Assembly (NCBI RefSeq): GCF_052114605.1
Contig: NZ_JBFRFB010000006.1
Coordinates: 230,555-294,554, forward strand
Origin: Microvirga sp052114605
Lineage (GTDB): Bacteria; Pseudomonadota; Alphaproteobacteria; Rhizobiales; Beijerinckiaceae
Length of the DNA stretch: 64,000 nt
Reading direction: 5' to 3'
This document shows, in pieces, positions 8,427 through 16,839 of this stretch. Under the pieces are notes generated by a model. It was given only the letters and a program-made list of their open reading frames with translations, did not search any database and was not told the origin of the DNA. The translations under genes were made by a program, and so were the position numbers. Position 1 is the stretch's first letter; every line of letters starts with the position of its first letter.

Positions 8427-9152
8427 ATGGCGCGCGTTGCATTGGTTACGGGCGGAACCCGCGGCATCGGCGCCGCGATTTCCACCGCCCTGAAGCAGGC
8501 TGGCTACAAGGTCGCCGCGAATTACGCGGGCAATGACGAGGCGGCCAGTCGGTTCAAGTCCGAGACAGGCATTCCTGTCTTCAAGTTCGACGTATCCGAC
8601 GCCGCATCCTGCGAGGCAGGCATCCGCTCGGTGGAGGCCGAAATCGGACCCGTCGATATCCTGGTCAACAACGCGGGTATCACCCGCGACGGCATGTTCC
8701 ACAAAATGTCATTCGAGCAATGGTCCACCGTGATGCGCACCAATCTCGATTCCATGTTCACTTGCACGCGTCCGGTGATCGAGGGCATGCGCGAGCGCGG
8801 CTTCGGGCGCATCGTCATCATCTCGTCCATCAACGGCCAGAAGGGCCAGATGGGACAGGCCAATTACTCAGCAGCCAAAGCGGGCGTGGTCGGCTTCGCG
8901 AAGGCGCTGGCGCTCGAGAACGCCAACAAGGGCGTCACCGTGAACGTGGTCGCGCCGGGCTACATCGCCACCGAGATGGTGAAGGCGGTGCCCGAGGAAG
9001 TGCTGAAATCGAAGATCCTGCCGCTCATCCCCGTGGGCCGCCTCGGCGAGGCCGAAGAAATCGCCCGCGCCGTTCTGTTCCTCGCAGGCGACGATGCGGG
9101 CTTCATCACGGGCTCGACCCTGTCGGCCAATGGCGGGCAGTATATGGCTTAA
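8427..9152 (+). CDS. phaB: Acetoacetyl-CoA reductase (NADPH-dependent SDR)
   Basis: Reduces acetoacetyl-CoA to (R)-3-hydroxybutyryl-CoA, the monomer for PHB synthase. The 241-residue product has the Rossmann motif TGGTRGIG (8-15), NNAG, the catalytic Ser in IISSINGQKGQMGQ and the YSAAK motif. The segment GQKGQMGQANYSAAKAG and the C terminus ending in SANGGQYM are characteristic of PhaB within the SDR family. ATG 8427 has GGAAGGAA upstream. It is followed by an intrinsic terminator. Confidence 0.94.
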   Translation: MARVALVTGGTRGIGAAISTALKQAGYKVAANYAGNDEAASRFKSETGIPVFKFDVSDAASCEAGIRSVEAEIGPVDILVNNAGITRDGMFHKMSFEQWSTVMRTNLDSMFTCTRPVIEGMRERGFGRIVIISSINGQKGQMGQANYSAAKAGVVGFAKALALENANKGVTVNVVAPGYIATEMVKAVPEEVLKSKILPLIPVGRLGEAEEIARAVLFLAGDDAGFITGSTLSANGGQYMA

Positions 9153-9175
9153 GTTTAATTTGCCATTGAACATGG

Positions 9176-9201
9176 AAAGCCCTCCCACTGAGGAGGGCTT
9201 T
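9176..9201 (+). terminator. Intrinsic terminator after phaB
   Basis: A perfect 10-bp stem AAAGCCCTCC / GGAGGGCTTT with a 6-base loop, ending in T-rich sequence. Confidence 0.85.
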
Positions 9202-9218
9202 CGTTTATTGCGAGCCCC

Positions 9219-10097
9219 ATGACGACTCGCACCGCCACCACCATCGGCCTTATCGCCATTCTGCTCTGGTCCACCCTGGCCCTGTTCACGGCCGCCACGG
9301 GTACCATCCCGCCGCTTCAGCTCAATGCCATGTGCTTTCTCATCGGCGGGCTTGTCGGTGTGGCGAGCTGGGTCGTGCGCCCGCAGGGCATCAAGGCTCT
9401 CAGGCAGAAACCTGTCGTATGGGCGCTGGGCCTCGGCGGTCTCTTCGGCTACCACGCGCTATATTTCGCGGCCCTGCGCTGGGCGCCGCCGGCGGAATCG
9501 GGGCTCATCAATTATCTCTGGCCGCTCCTGATCGTGCTGTTTTCCTCGCTGCTGCCGGGCGAGCATCTGCGGCGCGCGCATCTCGTCGGTGCGCTGCTCG
9601 GCTTTCTCGGCGTGATCGTGCTGATCGCGGGACGCGGCGCGCTCGACGCGCGGGCGGAGTACATGCCGGGCTATATCTGCGCCTTCGTCGCGGCCTTCGT
9701 GTGGGGCGGCTACTCGGTCCTCTCGCGCCGCTTCGGACAGGTGCCGACCGATGCGGTCGCGGGCTTCTGCCTTGCCACATCCGCGCTCAGCTGGATCGGC
9801 CATTTCGCCTTCGAGACGACCGTGTGGCCGGAAACGACGACGCAATGGCTCGCAGTTCTGGCGCTCGGTCTCGGACCGGTCGGCGCGGCCTTCTATGTCT
9901 GGGATATCGGCATGAAGCGCGGCGACATCCGCTTCCTCGGCGTCGCATCCTACGCGACGCCCGTGCTCTCGACCCTGCTGCTGGTCCTGGGCGGATATGC
10001 GGAGCCTACCCTCACCCTCGCGCTGTCCTGCGGCCTCATCGTCACCGGCGCGCTGGTGGCGACGCTCTCGCCTAAACGGAAGAGCGTCCGGGCATGA
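9219..10097 (+). CDS. EamA/DMT-family exporter, YddG-like (aromatic amino acid exporter type)
   Basis: 292 residues with about ten hydrophobic segments in two EamA repeats, no signal peptide. The N terminus (IGLIAILLWSTLALFTA) and the segment ALRWAPPAESGLINYLWPLL resemble the YddG branch of drug/metabolite transporters, which exports aromatic amino acids; the substrate here is inferred only from that resemblance. The start lies just after the phaB terminator, so it is probably transcribed separately. Its 3' end overlaps the convergent acetyltransferase gene by 26 bases. Confidence 0.8.
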   Translation: MTTRTATTIGLIAILLWSTLALFTAATGTIPPLQLNAMCFLIGGLVGVASWVVRPQGIKALRQKPVVWALGLGGLFGYHALYFAALRWAPPAESGLINYLWPLLIVLFSSLLPGEHLRRAHLVGALLGFLGVIVLIAGRGALDARAEYMPGYICAFVAAFVWGGYSVLSRRFGQVPTDAVAGFCLATSALSWIGHFAFETTVWPETTTQWLAVLALGLGPVGAAFYVWDIGMKRGDIRFLGVASYATPVLSTLLLVLGGYAEPTLTLALSCGLIVTGALVATLSPKRKSVRA

Positions 10098-10833
10098 CCC
10101 GGTGGGTATAGCGGTAGGCCGTGCCGAAACCGAGCGCCCCGTAAAGCGAGCGGGCGACCTCGTTCTCCTCGCGCACCTGGAGATAGGACGTATGCGCCCC
10201 CTGCTCGCAGCCCCAGGCGATCAGGCTCGACACCACGCGCCGTCCAAGGCCGATGCCGCGCAGGTCGGGCGAGACGACGATGTCGTAAAGCCCGATGTAG
10301 CCGCGCTCCACGACGCCGAGGCCCCAGGCCACCGGCTTGTCGTCGAGACTTAAAGTAGCGAAGGCCGTTTTCTGGCGAATGCGTGAGACGATCTGCAGGA
10401 GCTTCGCGTCGTCGGACTTGTCGCCGCCATAGGAGTGGGCGGCCTCGCGCACCCAGCGCTTCGAGGGCTGCGGATCCAGCGCCACTTCCGGATCGCGCTC
10501 GCAATCCGCGCTGGTGATGGGCGCGGTAAGCACATGCGTGGTCTCGACCTGCTTGAAGCCGCGCAGCTTCAGGCGCTCGTCCGCGTCCGGCGCCTCGATG
10601 CCGTTGAGGCGGAAGGTGGGGCGCACATTCGCCTCCACGAAACGCGCGATCATGTAGTCGATGAGCTCGTCATCCAAATTCACGCCGGAGCGGAACGGCG
10701 TCGCGGAATTGGCGCGCTTGGAATAGCCGTTGGCAAGACGCAGGATCCAGCCGTCATAGATCTGGTAATCGAAAGAGGGCCAGGCGTTCAAAAGCCTGCT
10801 CTCGAGTCCGATGATGAGGCCGTGGTCGCTCAT
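10072..10833 (-). CDS. GNAT family N-acetyltransferase
   Basis: 253 residues. The C-terminal GNAT fold (about 125-250) shows the acetyl-CoA-binding loop in VVSPDLRGIGLGRRVV and a typical final strand pair (ENEVARSLYGALGFGTAYRYTHRV). The N-terminal half (SRLLNAWPSFDYQIYDGWIL) matches the two-domain GNATs often annotated simply as acetyltransferases in Rhizobiales. Substrate unknown. It is transcribed in the same direction as gloB and starts 34 bases downstream of that gene, so the two may be cotranscribed. Confidence 0.82.
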   Translation of the reverse strand: MSDHGLIIGLESRLLNAWPSFDYQIYDGWILRLANGYSKRANSATPFRSGVNLDDELIDYMIARFVEANVRPTFRLNGIEAPDADERLKLRGFKQVETTHVLTAPITSADCERDPEVALDPQPSKRWVREAAHSYGGDKSDDAKLLQIVSRIRQKTAFATLSLDDKPVAWGLGVVERGYIGLYDIVVSPDLRGIGLGRRVVSSLIAWGCEQGAHTSYLQVREENEVARSLYGALGFGTAYRYTHRVMPGRSSV

Positions 10834-10867
10834 AGGGGTCCTGCCGCTCCTTCGTTGCCAGACCGCA

Positions 10868-11635
10868 TCAGAACCTGTTCTTCCATTCGCGCAAGGCCTG
10901 AAACACCTCGACGGTGGAAGCGCCTTCCTTATGAACGGTTTTCGCGACCTCAGGCTCCCCTGCCCTCAGGAAAGGATTGGTCGCCTTCTCTTGGCCCATC
11001 GTGGAGGGCACCAGGAAGCGCCCTTCCGCCTTCGCCTGCTCGGCCTCTTTCGCTCTCGCCTTCAGGGCTTCGTTGTTCGGATCGGCGGCAAGCGCGAAAC
11101 GGGCATTCGAGAGAACGTAATCGTGGCCCGAATAAACCTTCGCCTCGTCCGGCAACGCCGCCAGCCGCTGAAGCGAATGCCAGAACTCGGCATAGGTGCC
11201 CTCGAACATGCGTCCGCAACCCAACGTGAAAAGCGTGTCGCCTGCGAACAATGCCCGGTCCGCAGCGAACCAGTATGATACGTGATCGAGGCAATGGCCC
11301 GGCGTTTCCCACACATGCGCCTGCAGATTGCCCACCACGACCGTATCGCCCTCGCGCACATAGGCATCCGCATGGGGCACGGCTTCGCGAGCCTTCACCG
11401 GCGCCACCACCCGGCAGCCGGTACGGCGCTTCAGGCCCTCGACGCCCTGCACGTGATCGCTGTGACGATGGGTGACGAGAATGTCCGTGAGCTGCCAGCC
11501 CTTCTCGGCGAGGGCCGCGAGGATCGGCCCCTCCTCCGGCGCGTCGATGGCGGCGCAGGCGCCCGTATTGGGATCGTGGATCAGAACACCGATATTGTCC
11601 TGAAGGCAGAGAAAGGCGTGAATCTGGGCTGACAT
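10868..11635 (-). CDS. gloB: Hydroxyacylglutathione hydrolase (glyoxalase II)
   Basis: Hydrolyses S-lactoylglutathione to lactate and glutathione in methylglyoxal detoxification. The 255-residue metallo-beta-lactamase-fold protein has THRHSDH (ligands His56, His58, Asp60, His61), the GHCLDHVSY and GDTLFTLGCGR motifs and a GHDYVLSNARFA segment; the C-terminal substrate-binding HAGH domain carries ATNPFLR. The ATG at 11635 was chosen over one 36 bases upstream because homologues begin close to the first beta strand. It is divergent from the methyltransferase at 11798, a pairing common in Rhizobiales. Confidence 0.93.
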   Translation of the reverse strand: MSAQIHAFLCLQDNIGVLIHDPNTGACAAIDAPEEGPILAALAEKGWQLTDILVTHRHSDHVQGVEGLKRRTGCRVVAPVKAREAVPHADAYVREGDTVVVGNLQAHVWETPGHCLDHVSYWFAADRALFAGDTLFTLGCGRMFEGTYAEFWHSLQRLAALPDEAKVYSGHDYVLSNARFALAADPNNEALKARAKEAEQAKAEGRFLVPSTMGQEKATNPFLRAGEPEVAKTVHKEGASTVEVFQALREWKNRF

Positions 11636-11687
11636 CGAGGAACCTTGTCTTGATGTGCTCTGAGCTATCATGGAACAGTTAGGCCAA

Positions 11688-11729
11688 GAAACCAGATCTC
11701 GGAAACCAGATCTCGGAAACCGGATCCCG
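11688..11729. repeat. Three tandem copies of a 14-bp repeat in the gloB/methyltransferase spacer
   Basis: GAAACCAGATCTCG occurs at 11688-11701 and 11702-11715, followed by GAAACCGGATCCCG (two changes) at 11716-11729. It lies between two divergent starts, 53 bases from the gloB ATG and 69 from the methyltransferase ATG. Confidence 0.9.
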
Positions 11730-11797
11730 AACGAATATCAGGCATTGCCGGCACGGATCGAAAGGCATTCTGACGAGCCCATGAGCATTCATATCCC

Positions 11798-12583
11798 ATG
11801 AGCATCGACATCACCGACCTGCGCAGCTTCTATGCGAGCCCTCTCGGGGCCGTGACGCGCCGCTATGTCGGACGGGCCATCGACCGCTTCTGGGGTCCGC
11901 TGACGGGCCTGCGCGTGCTCGGCCTCGGCTATGCCCCGCCCTACCTGCTCCATGTAAGAAGCCAGTGCGAGAGGGCGCTCGCCTTCATGCCCGCGAACCA
12001 GGGCGTGGTGAACTGGCCGAGCACCGGAGCCTCCGCTTCGGCCCTCGTCGATCCGCTGATGATGCCCCTGCCGGATTCCTCCATCGATAGGGTGCTCGTG
12101 GTCCATGCTCTGGAGACGGTGGAGAGCCCGACCGAGCTGCTCCACGAGATCTGGCGAATTCTCACTCCCGGCGGGCGGATCATCCTGGTCGCCCCCAACC
12201 GGCGGGGCCTGTGGGCCCGCATGGACACCACCCCCTTCGGCTATGGCCAGCCCTATAGCCGCTCGCAGCTGAAAAGCCTCATGCGCCAGACCTGGTTCTC
12301 GCCGGAAGGCTGGGCCGAGACCCTCTACATGCCGCCCCTGACGAGCCGCCTCCTCCTGCGCACCGCCCAGGTCTGGGAAGGGATCGGGGTCGGCTTTTCC
12401 ATGCCCTTCGCGGGTCTCCATATCGTGGAAGCCACCAAGCAGCTCTACCGCCCTGGAACTGTCCAGGCGGTGCGGCGTTCACGACGGTTCTCGCCGGTTT
12501 TCGTACCGTCACCAGCCTCACAGGTGACGCGTTCTTCCTTGATTTCGCCGGGTTTTAGGGGAGTAAAGCAGGGCCCAACTTGA
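11798..12583 (+). CDS. Class I SAM-dependent methyltransferase (type 11)
   Basis: 261 residues. The Rossmann-like core shows a weak SAM-binding loop (LRVLGLGYAPPYL), the post-motif LPLPDSSIDRVLVVHALE-type acidic strand (about 87-110) and LHEIWRILTPGGRIILVAPN (about 119-138). The C-terminal third is Arg- and Ser-rich and probably unstructured. Genes of this type are regularly found divergent from gloB in Rhizobiales, but the substrate is not known. The start is ATG 11798; an upstream ATG at 11781 is out of frame. Confidence 0.8.
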   Translation: MSIDITDLRSFYASPLGAVTRRYVGRAIDRFWGPLTGLRVLGLGYAPPYLLHVRSQCERALAFMPANQGVVNWPSTGASASALVDPLMMPLPDSSIDRVLVVHALETVESPTELLHEIWRILTPGGRIILVAPNRRGLWARMDTTPFGYGQPYSRSQLKSLMRQTWFSPEGWAETLYMPPLTSRLLLRTAQVWEGIGVGFSMPFAGLHIVEATKQLYRPGTVQAVRRSRRFSPVFVPSPASQVTRSSLISPGFRGVKQGPT

Positions 12584-12667
12584 CTTGATCACCCTAAATC
12601 GCCAGTGTCCGCCCGCTCCAGCGAAGCTATTCAGTCACGCTGGCCTTCCATTTTTCCATAGAGTCTG

Positions 12668-13621
12668 ATGCGCAGTTATCTCGATTTCGAAAAGCCTGTC
12701 GCCGAACTTGAGGCGAAGGTCGAAGAGCTTCGGGCCCTCGGTGAGAACCGGGATGCCGTCTCCATTACCGACGACATCACCCGGTTGGAAACCAAGGCCG
12801 CCGACGCCCTGAAGGACCTTTATGCCAAGCTTACCCCCTGGCAGAAGACCCTCGTCGCGCGCCATCCGCAGCGGCCCCATTTCATCGATTACTGCGCTGG
12901 GCTCATCACCGAGTTCACGCCCCTCGCCGGCGACCGCAAATTCGCCGAGGACGAGGCCATCGTGGGCGGCTTCGGCCGCTTCCGGGGCCAGCCGGTCTGC
13001 GTGATGGGCCAGGAAAAGGGCCACAACACCGAAACCCGCATCCGGCACAATTTCGGCATGGCCCGCCCCGAGGGCTACCGCAAGGCCGTGCGTCTGATGG
13101 AAATGGCGGATCGGTTCAGCCTGCCCGTCCTCTCCTTCGTGGACACCGCCGGCGCCTATCCGGGCATTGAAGCGGAGGAGCGCGGCCAGGCCGAGGCCAT
13201 CGCCCGCTCCACCGAGGCGCAGCTGGGTCTCGGCGTTCCCAACATCTCCCTCGTCATCGGCGAGGGCGGATCGGGCGGCGCCATTGCGATCGCCACCGCC
13301 AACAAGGTGCTGATGATGGAGCATGCCATCTACAGTGTGATCTCGCCGGAGGGCGCGGCCTCTATCCTGTGGCGCGACGCAGCGCGCGCTCAGGATGCCG
13401 CCACCAACATGAAGATCACCGCCCAGGACCTCCAGCGGCTCGGCATCATCGACAGCATCGTCACCGAGCCCGTCGGCGGCGCCCACCGGGACCCGCAGGC
13501 CGCCATCCAGGCCGCCGGCAACGCCATCGAGGAAGCCCTCAACGACCTCGGCAATATGGGCCCCGCCGAACTGCGCGACCATCGGGCCGAGAAGTTCCTC
13601 AATATCGGCCGCAAGCTCTAA
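12668..13621 (+). CDS. accA: Acetyl-CoA carboxylase carboxyltransferase subunit alpha
   Basis: With AccD transfers the carboxyl group from biotin-BCCP to acetyl-CoA, giving malonyl-CoA for fatty acid synthesis. The 317-residue product is typical in length and starts MRSYLDFEKPVAELEAKVEE. It carries MGQEKGHNT, VDTAGAYPGIEAEERGQ and IGEGGSGGAIAI (oxyanion/CoA-site glycines). It is monocistronic here, with a terminator shortly after the stop. Confidence 0.97.
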   Translation: MRSYLDFEKPVAELEAKVEELRALGENRDAVSITDDITRLETKAADALKDLYAKLTPWQKTLVARHPQRPHFIDYCAGLITEFTPLAGDRKFAEDEAIVGGFGRFRGQPVCVMGQEKGHNTETRIRHNFGMARPEGYRKAVRLMEMADRFSLPVLSFVDTAGAYPGIEAEERGQAEAIARSTEAQLGLGVPNISLVIGEGGSGGAIAIATANKVLMMEHAIYSVISPEGAASILWRDAARAQDAATNMKITAQDLQRLGIIDSIVTEPVGGAHRDPQAAIQAAGNAIEEALNDLGNMGPAELRDHRAEKFLNIGRKL

Positions 13622-13649
13622 AAGAGAGCGGAAGCCTTTTTCGGTTCAA

Positions 13650-13671
13650 GGCCGCGCCCACGGGTGCGGCC
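13650..13671 (+). terminator. Probable terminator after accA
   Basis: Stem GGCCGCGCC / GGTGCGGCC (one G-T pair) with a 4-base loop, followed by ATTTTGC; weak T run. Confidence 0.65.
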
Positions 13672-13896
13672 ATTTTGCTGTCCACAGGATCGATTTCTTC
13701 AAAAGAGATGATTCATCAGAGACTTCGCCGCAGCTTGGCAGGAGCAAAAATTCTTTTGGGCAGGGGAATTTACCTCTCTTTAACCATGACTTCATTGCGT
13801 CCCCGCTTGCAGTAAGAGCCAGTTAAGGCTAACGATTTAAGGATACAGGGGAACTGTCAGGCACAATGCCGGCAGATCAAAATTGCGGGGTCCCCC

Positions 13897-15201
13897 ATGA
13901 TGAAGCGTATCGCATTGGCCGCGAGCCTGGTGCTCGCGCTTGCTGCCTGCCAGGACGGCAATCTCTCTCAAGGCTCCACACGTCATCTTCAGCCGATTCC
14001 GCCTGCCACCATGGCGCTGATGTCCACCAAGGGGATGTCCAAGAGCGATCCCATCCTGGTCCGAGCCTACAAGAAGGAATCGGAGCTGGAGATCTGGAAG
14101 CGCGGCGCCGACGGCAAATACGCCCTGCTCAAGACCTACCCCGTCTGCCGCTGGTCCGGCCAGCTTGGTCCCAAGACCCGCGAGGGCGACCGCCAGGTGC
14201 CGGAAGGCTTCTACACGGTCACCCCGGCGCAGATGAACCCGAATTCCAATTTCTATCTGTCGTTCGATACCGGCTATCCGAACGCTTACGACCGCTCGCT
14301 CGGCCGTAACGGCGGCGATATCATGGTCCATGGCTCATGCTCTTCGCGCGGCTGCTTCGCCATGACGGACGAGAACGTGGCCGAGATTTACGCCATCGCC
14401 CGCGACGCCCTCGCGTCTGGCCAGCGCGGCTTCCAGTTCCAGTCCTATCCATTCCGGATGACGGCCCAGAACCTGGCCAAGCACCGCCTCGATCCGAACA
14501 TCGCCTTCTGGAAGAACCTGAAGGAAGGCTCCGATACCTTCGACGTGACGAAGGACGAGCTGCGCGTGGCCTTCTCCGGCAAGCGCTACCTGTTCAACGC
14601 CGACGAGACGGTGACCGCCGCCGTCATGCACAAGCAGCAACAGGATGAGCAGGAAGTGGCCAATCTGGTGTCCAAGGGCACCAAGCCGGTCAAGCTCGTC
14701 TATCATGACGGCGACACGCACGAGTCCTTCCGCACGGCGCTCGCCAACGCCTCCGGCGTGACCGACAGCAAGCTCGGCTACATCAGCCGCACCGAGGGCA
14801 TCGCCTCCGGTCCGCAGCAGATTGCGCTCGATGACAGCGGCCGCGAGACCATCGACACTCCGTCCACGGCTCTGGCCTTCGCCTCCATGCGGGAAGCGCC
14901 TGCCGAGACGCCTGAGCCCATGGTCGCCCGCGCTGCCGCACAGCCTGCCGCACCGGCTCCGGTGGTGACGGCTTTCGCGGCACCCGCCGCTTCGCAGGAG
15001 ACGCCCTTCTACAAGAAGATGTTCAGCAATGTGACGGACCTCTTCAGCTCCTCGGCTTCGCAACCTGTCGCCGAGACGGCCCAGGTCGCTCCCGTCGCCC
15101 CGGTTGTGTCTCCGACCCTTCGCACGATGCCGATCCAGAAGCCTGTGCCTCAGAAGCGGGTGCAGGCCTCCTCCCCGGTTAATATGGCTGCGGCCAACTA
15201 A
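13897..15201 (+). CDS. Lipoprotein L,D-transpeptidase (YkuD domain)
   Basis: 434 residues. A short signal peptide ends in the lipobox LALAAC (Cys18), predicting a lipid-anchored periplasmic protein. The YkuD domain (about 50-170) has the active-site motif HGSCSSRGC with His145 and nucleophile Cys153, and DRQVPEGFYTV upstream, as in YafK-like murein L,D-transpeptidases that crosslink peptidoglycan or attach proteins to it. The C-terminal 150 residues are Ala/Pro-rich and low complexity, perhaps a wall-spanning linker. Two adjacent ATGs (13897, 13900) could start it. It ends in a strong terminator. Confidence 0.85.
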   Translation: MMKRIALAASLVLALAACQDGNLSQGSTRHLQPIPPATMALMSTKGMSKSDPILVRAYKKESELEIWKRGADGKYALLKTYPVCRWSGQLGPKTREGDRQVPEGFYTVTPAQMNPNSNFYLSFDTGYPNAYDRSLGRNGGDIMVHGSCSSRGCFAMTDENVAEIYAIARDALASGQRGFQFQSYPFRMTAQNLAKHRLDPNIAFWKNLKEGSDTFDVTKDELRVAFSGKRYLFNADETVTAAVMHKQQQDEQEVANLVSKGTKPVKLVYHDGDTHESFRTALANASGVTDSKLGYISRTEGIASGPQQIALDDSGRETIDTPSTALAFASMREAPAETPEPMVARAAAQPAAPAPVVTAFAAPAASQETPFYKKMFSNVTDLFSSSASQPVAETAQVAPVAPVVSPTLRTMPIQKPVPQKRVQASSPVNMAAAN

Positions 15202-15224
15202 GCAGCCTTTCAGCATCGCAATAC

Positions 15225-15251
15225 AAAAGCCCGCCGAATGGCGGGCTTTTT
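15225..15251 (+). terminator. Intrinsic terminator after the L,D-transpeptidase gene
   Basis: Perfect 11-bp stem AAAAGCCCGCC / GGCGGGCTTTT, loop GAAT, followed by T. Confidence 0.9.
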
Positions 15252-15440
15252 GTTGGCTGAAGGGAAGCGCTACGGTCTCGATTCCACATGGGGCTCGAGC
15301 CCACTCGAACGCGTCCTCCTTCCCGTTCCGACCAATCCAGCCGTCGTTCAACTTTCTTCGCATGTTCGGAACCGTCCACGGGGAAGCTCCATTGTCACGG
15401 TTGCAGCTCCGCTGCGATCCTTCAGCGGAGGCCATGCCCA

Positions 15441-16481
15441 TTGCCCCTTTCGAACGCGCAGGATTATCCGCTCTGGATCAATGTTGGGATCTTCCTCGCT
15501 GCGGCCGTGATGGTCTGGATCGCCGGTACGCGGCTCACGCATGCGCTCGATGCCATCACCGTCAAGACCGGCTGGGGACAGGCTTTCGTAGGTATGCTGC
15601 TTCTCGGCGGCATTACATCCCTGCCTGAAATCGCCAACACGATCACCTCGTCCGTCGCCGGCAATCCCGCGCTCGCGGTCAACAATCTTCTCGGCAGCGC
15701 AGCCATCAACGTTCTGCTGCTTGCCGTCGCGGATGCCTTCATCGGGCGCGATGCCGTGACCTCCGCCGTCGCGCGCCCTTCCACGCTGATGATGGCCACC
15801 CTGTGCATACTGGTGCTCATCACGGTCGCCGCGGCGATCACGGTGACGGATGTTCCCGTCATGGGCGTCGGCATCTGGTCCATCGCGCTCTGCGCGCTCA
15901 GCATCGGCTTCTTCGCACTCTCCGTCGGCTACAACGAGCGCGCGCCCTGGACCGTGAAGGATGTGGAGGACGAGCTCCACGAAGAAGACAGCGAGGATGC
16001 CGACAAAAGGTCCATGCGCTCGCTCGTGATCACGAGCGCGGTGACCGGCGCCATCATCTTCGTGGCAGGTTTCGCCCTGGCCCAAACGGGCGATGCGCTT
16101 GCGGAGCAGACGGGCATCGGCACGGGCATGGTGGGCTTTGCCCTCATCGGTCTCTCGACCTCCATGCCGGAACTAAGCTCGATCATCGCAGCCCTTCGGC
16201 TGAAGCGCTACGAGATGGCGTTCGGCCAGGTTCTCGGCACCAACTTCGTCAACCTGTCGCTGATCCTCCTCGGCGACGCCGTGTTTACCGGCGGGCCATT
16301 GATCAACGAACTCTCGCGCTTCGAGACCGTCTCGGCGCTTCTCGGCGCGGTGCTGACCGGCATCTTCCTCGTCGGCCTTTTGGAACGGCGCAATCCTACC
16401 ATCATGAAGATGGGCTGGGATTCGTTCGCCGTCATCGTGCTCTTCTTCGGCGGTCTTGCCGTGCTCTACGCGGTGGAGTGA
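15441..16481 (+). CDS. Sodium/calcium exchanger family (CaCA) cation antiporter
   Basis: 346 residues if it starts at TTG 15441, which has GGAGG nine bases upstream; an in-frame codon at 15288 would add 51 residues with no membrane character, while the first helix begins right after the TTG. About ten helices form two inverted Na_Ca_ex repeats, each with an alpha motif: GGITSLPEIANTITSSVAGN (about 50-70) and ALIGLSTSMPELSSIIAALR in the second half. An acidic loop (VEDELHEEDSEDADKRS) separates the halves. It probably exchanges Ca2+ or another cation for Na+ or H+ at the inner membrane; the ions are not determinable from sequence. Confidence 0.84.
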   Translation: MPLSNAQDYPLWINVGIFLAAAVMVWIAGTRLTHALDAITVKTGWGQAFVGMLLLGGITSLPEIANTITSSVAGNPALAVNNLLGSAAINVLLLAVADAFIGRDAVTSAVARPSTLMMATLCILVLITVAAAITVTDVPVMGVGIWSIALCALSIGFFALSVGYNERAPWTVKDVEDELHEEDSEDADKRSMRSLVITSAVTGAIIFVAGFALAQTGDALAEQTGIGTGMVGFALIGLSTSMPELSSIIAALRLKRYEMAFGQVLGTNFVNLSLILLGDAVFTGGPLINELSRFETVSALLGAVLTGIFLVGLLERRNPTIMKMGWDSFAVIVLFFGGLAVLYAVE

Positions 16482-16573
16482 GGCCTCAAGGTCACGCGCC
16501 ATAGCCGGGGCCTGACCCGCTCAACCCAGAGGCTGGCTCATAAAGCACCGACCGGCTCTCCTCCCCCATAAGC

Positions 16574-16723
16574 CTCGGGCTTGCCCGAGACTTGTCTTGC
16601 TTTGACGCAAGTCGGGAACACCCGACTTGCGCTGGGGAGGAGTTGGAGGTGGGGGTGGCGGCGACGAACTGGACCAGCGTGCCGCCGCCACCCCCACCCT
16701 GGCCCTCCCCACAAGGGGGAGGG
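16574..16723. repeat. Intergenic island of four consecutive palindromes
   Basis: The 358-base gap between the antiporter and secA contains CTCGGGC-TT-GCCCGAG (16574-16589), CGCAAGTCGGG-AACA-CCCGACTTGCG (16606-16631), GGTGGGGGTGGCGGC (16648-16662) pairing with 16684-16698, and CCCTCCCC-ACAAG-GGGGAGGG (16703-16723). A related CCCTCCCCACAAGG piece occurs near 38870. I see no gene in this gap. Confidence 0.85.
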
Positions 16724-16790
16724 AAACATGTGCTTTATCCTTCTCCGGCCAGATCCTCAGGATGAGGACGGAGAGCAATTCTGCCCAAGA

Positions 16791-16817
16791 AAAAGCCCGA
16801 CACGAGGCCGGGCTTTT
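16791..16817 (-). terminator. Intrinsic terminator of secA
   Basis: AAAAGCCCG / CGGGCTTTT stem located 23 bases past the secA stop; read on the minus strand it is followed by a T run. Confidence 0.85.
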
Positions 16818-16839
16818 CATTTCGTCTCAAGCTCTCAGC

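Noticed and set aside
11688..11729. Possible CRISPR-like array
   Set aside because: The copies are head to tail with no spacers and only 14 bp long; no cas genes are in the window.
16482..16839. Small coding frames in the gap before secA
   Set aside because: The frames are produced by palindromic G/C runs, read equally well on both strands and carry no ribosome binding site.
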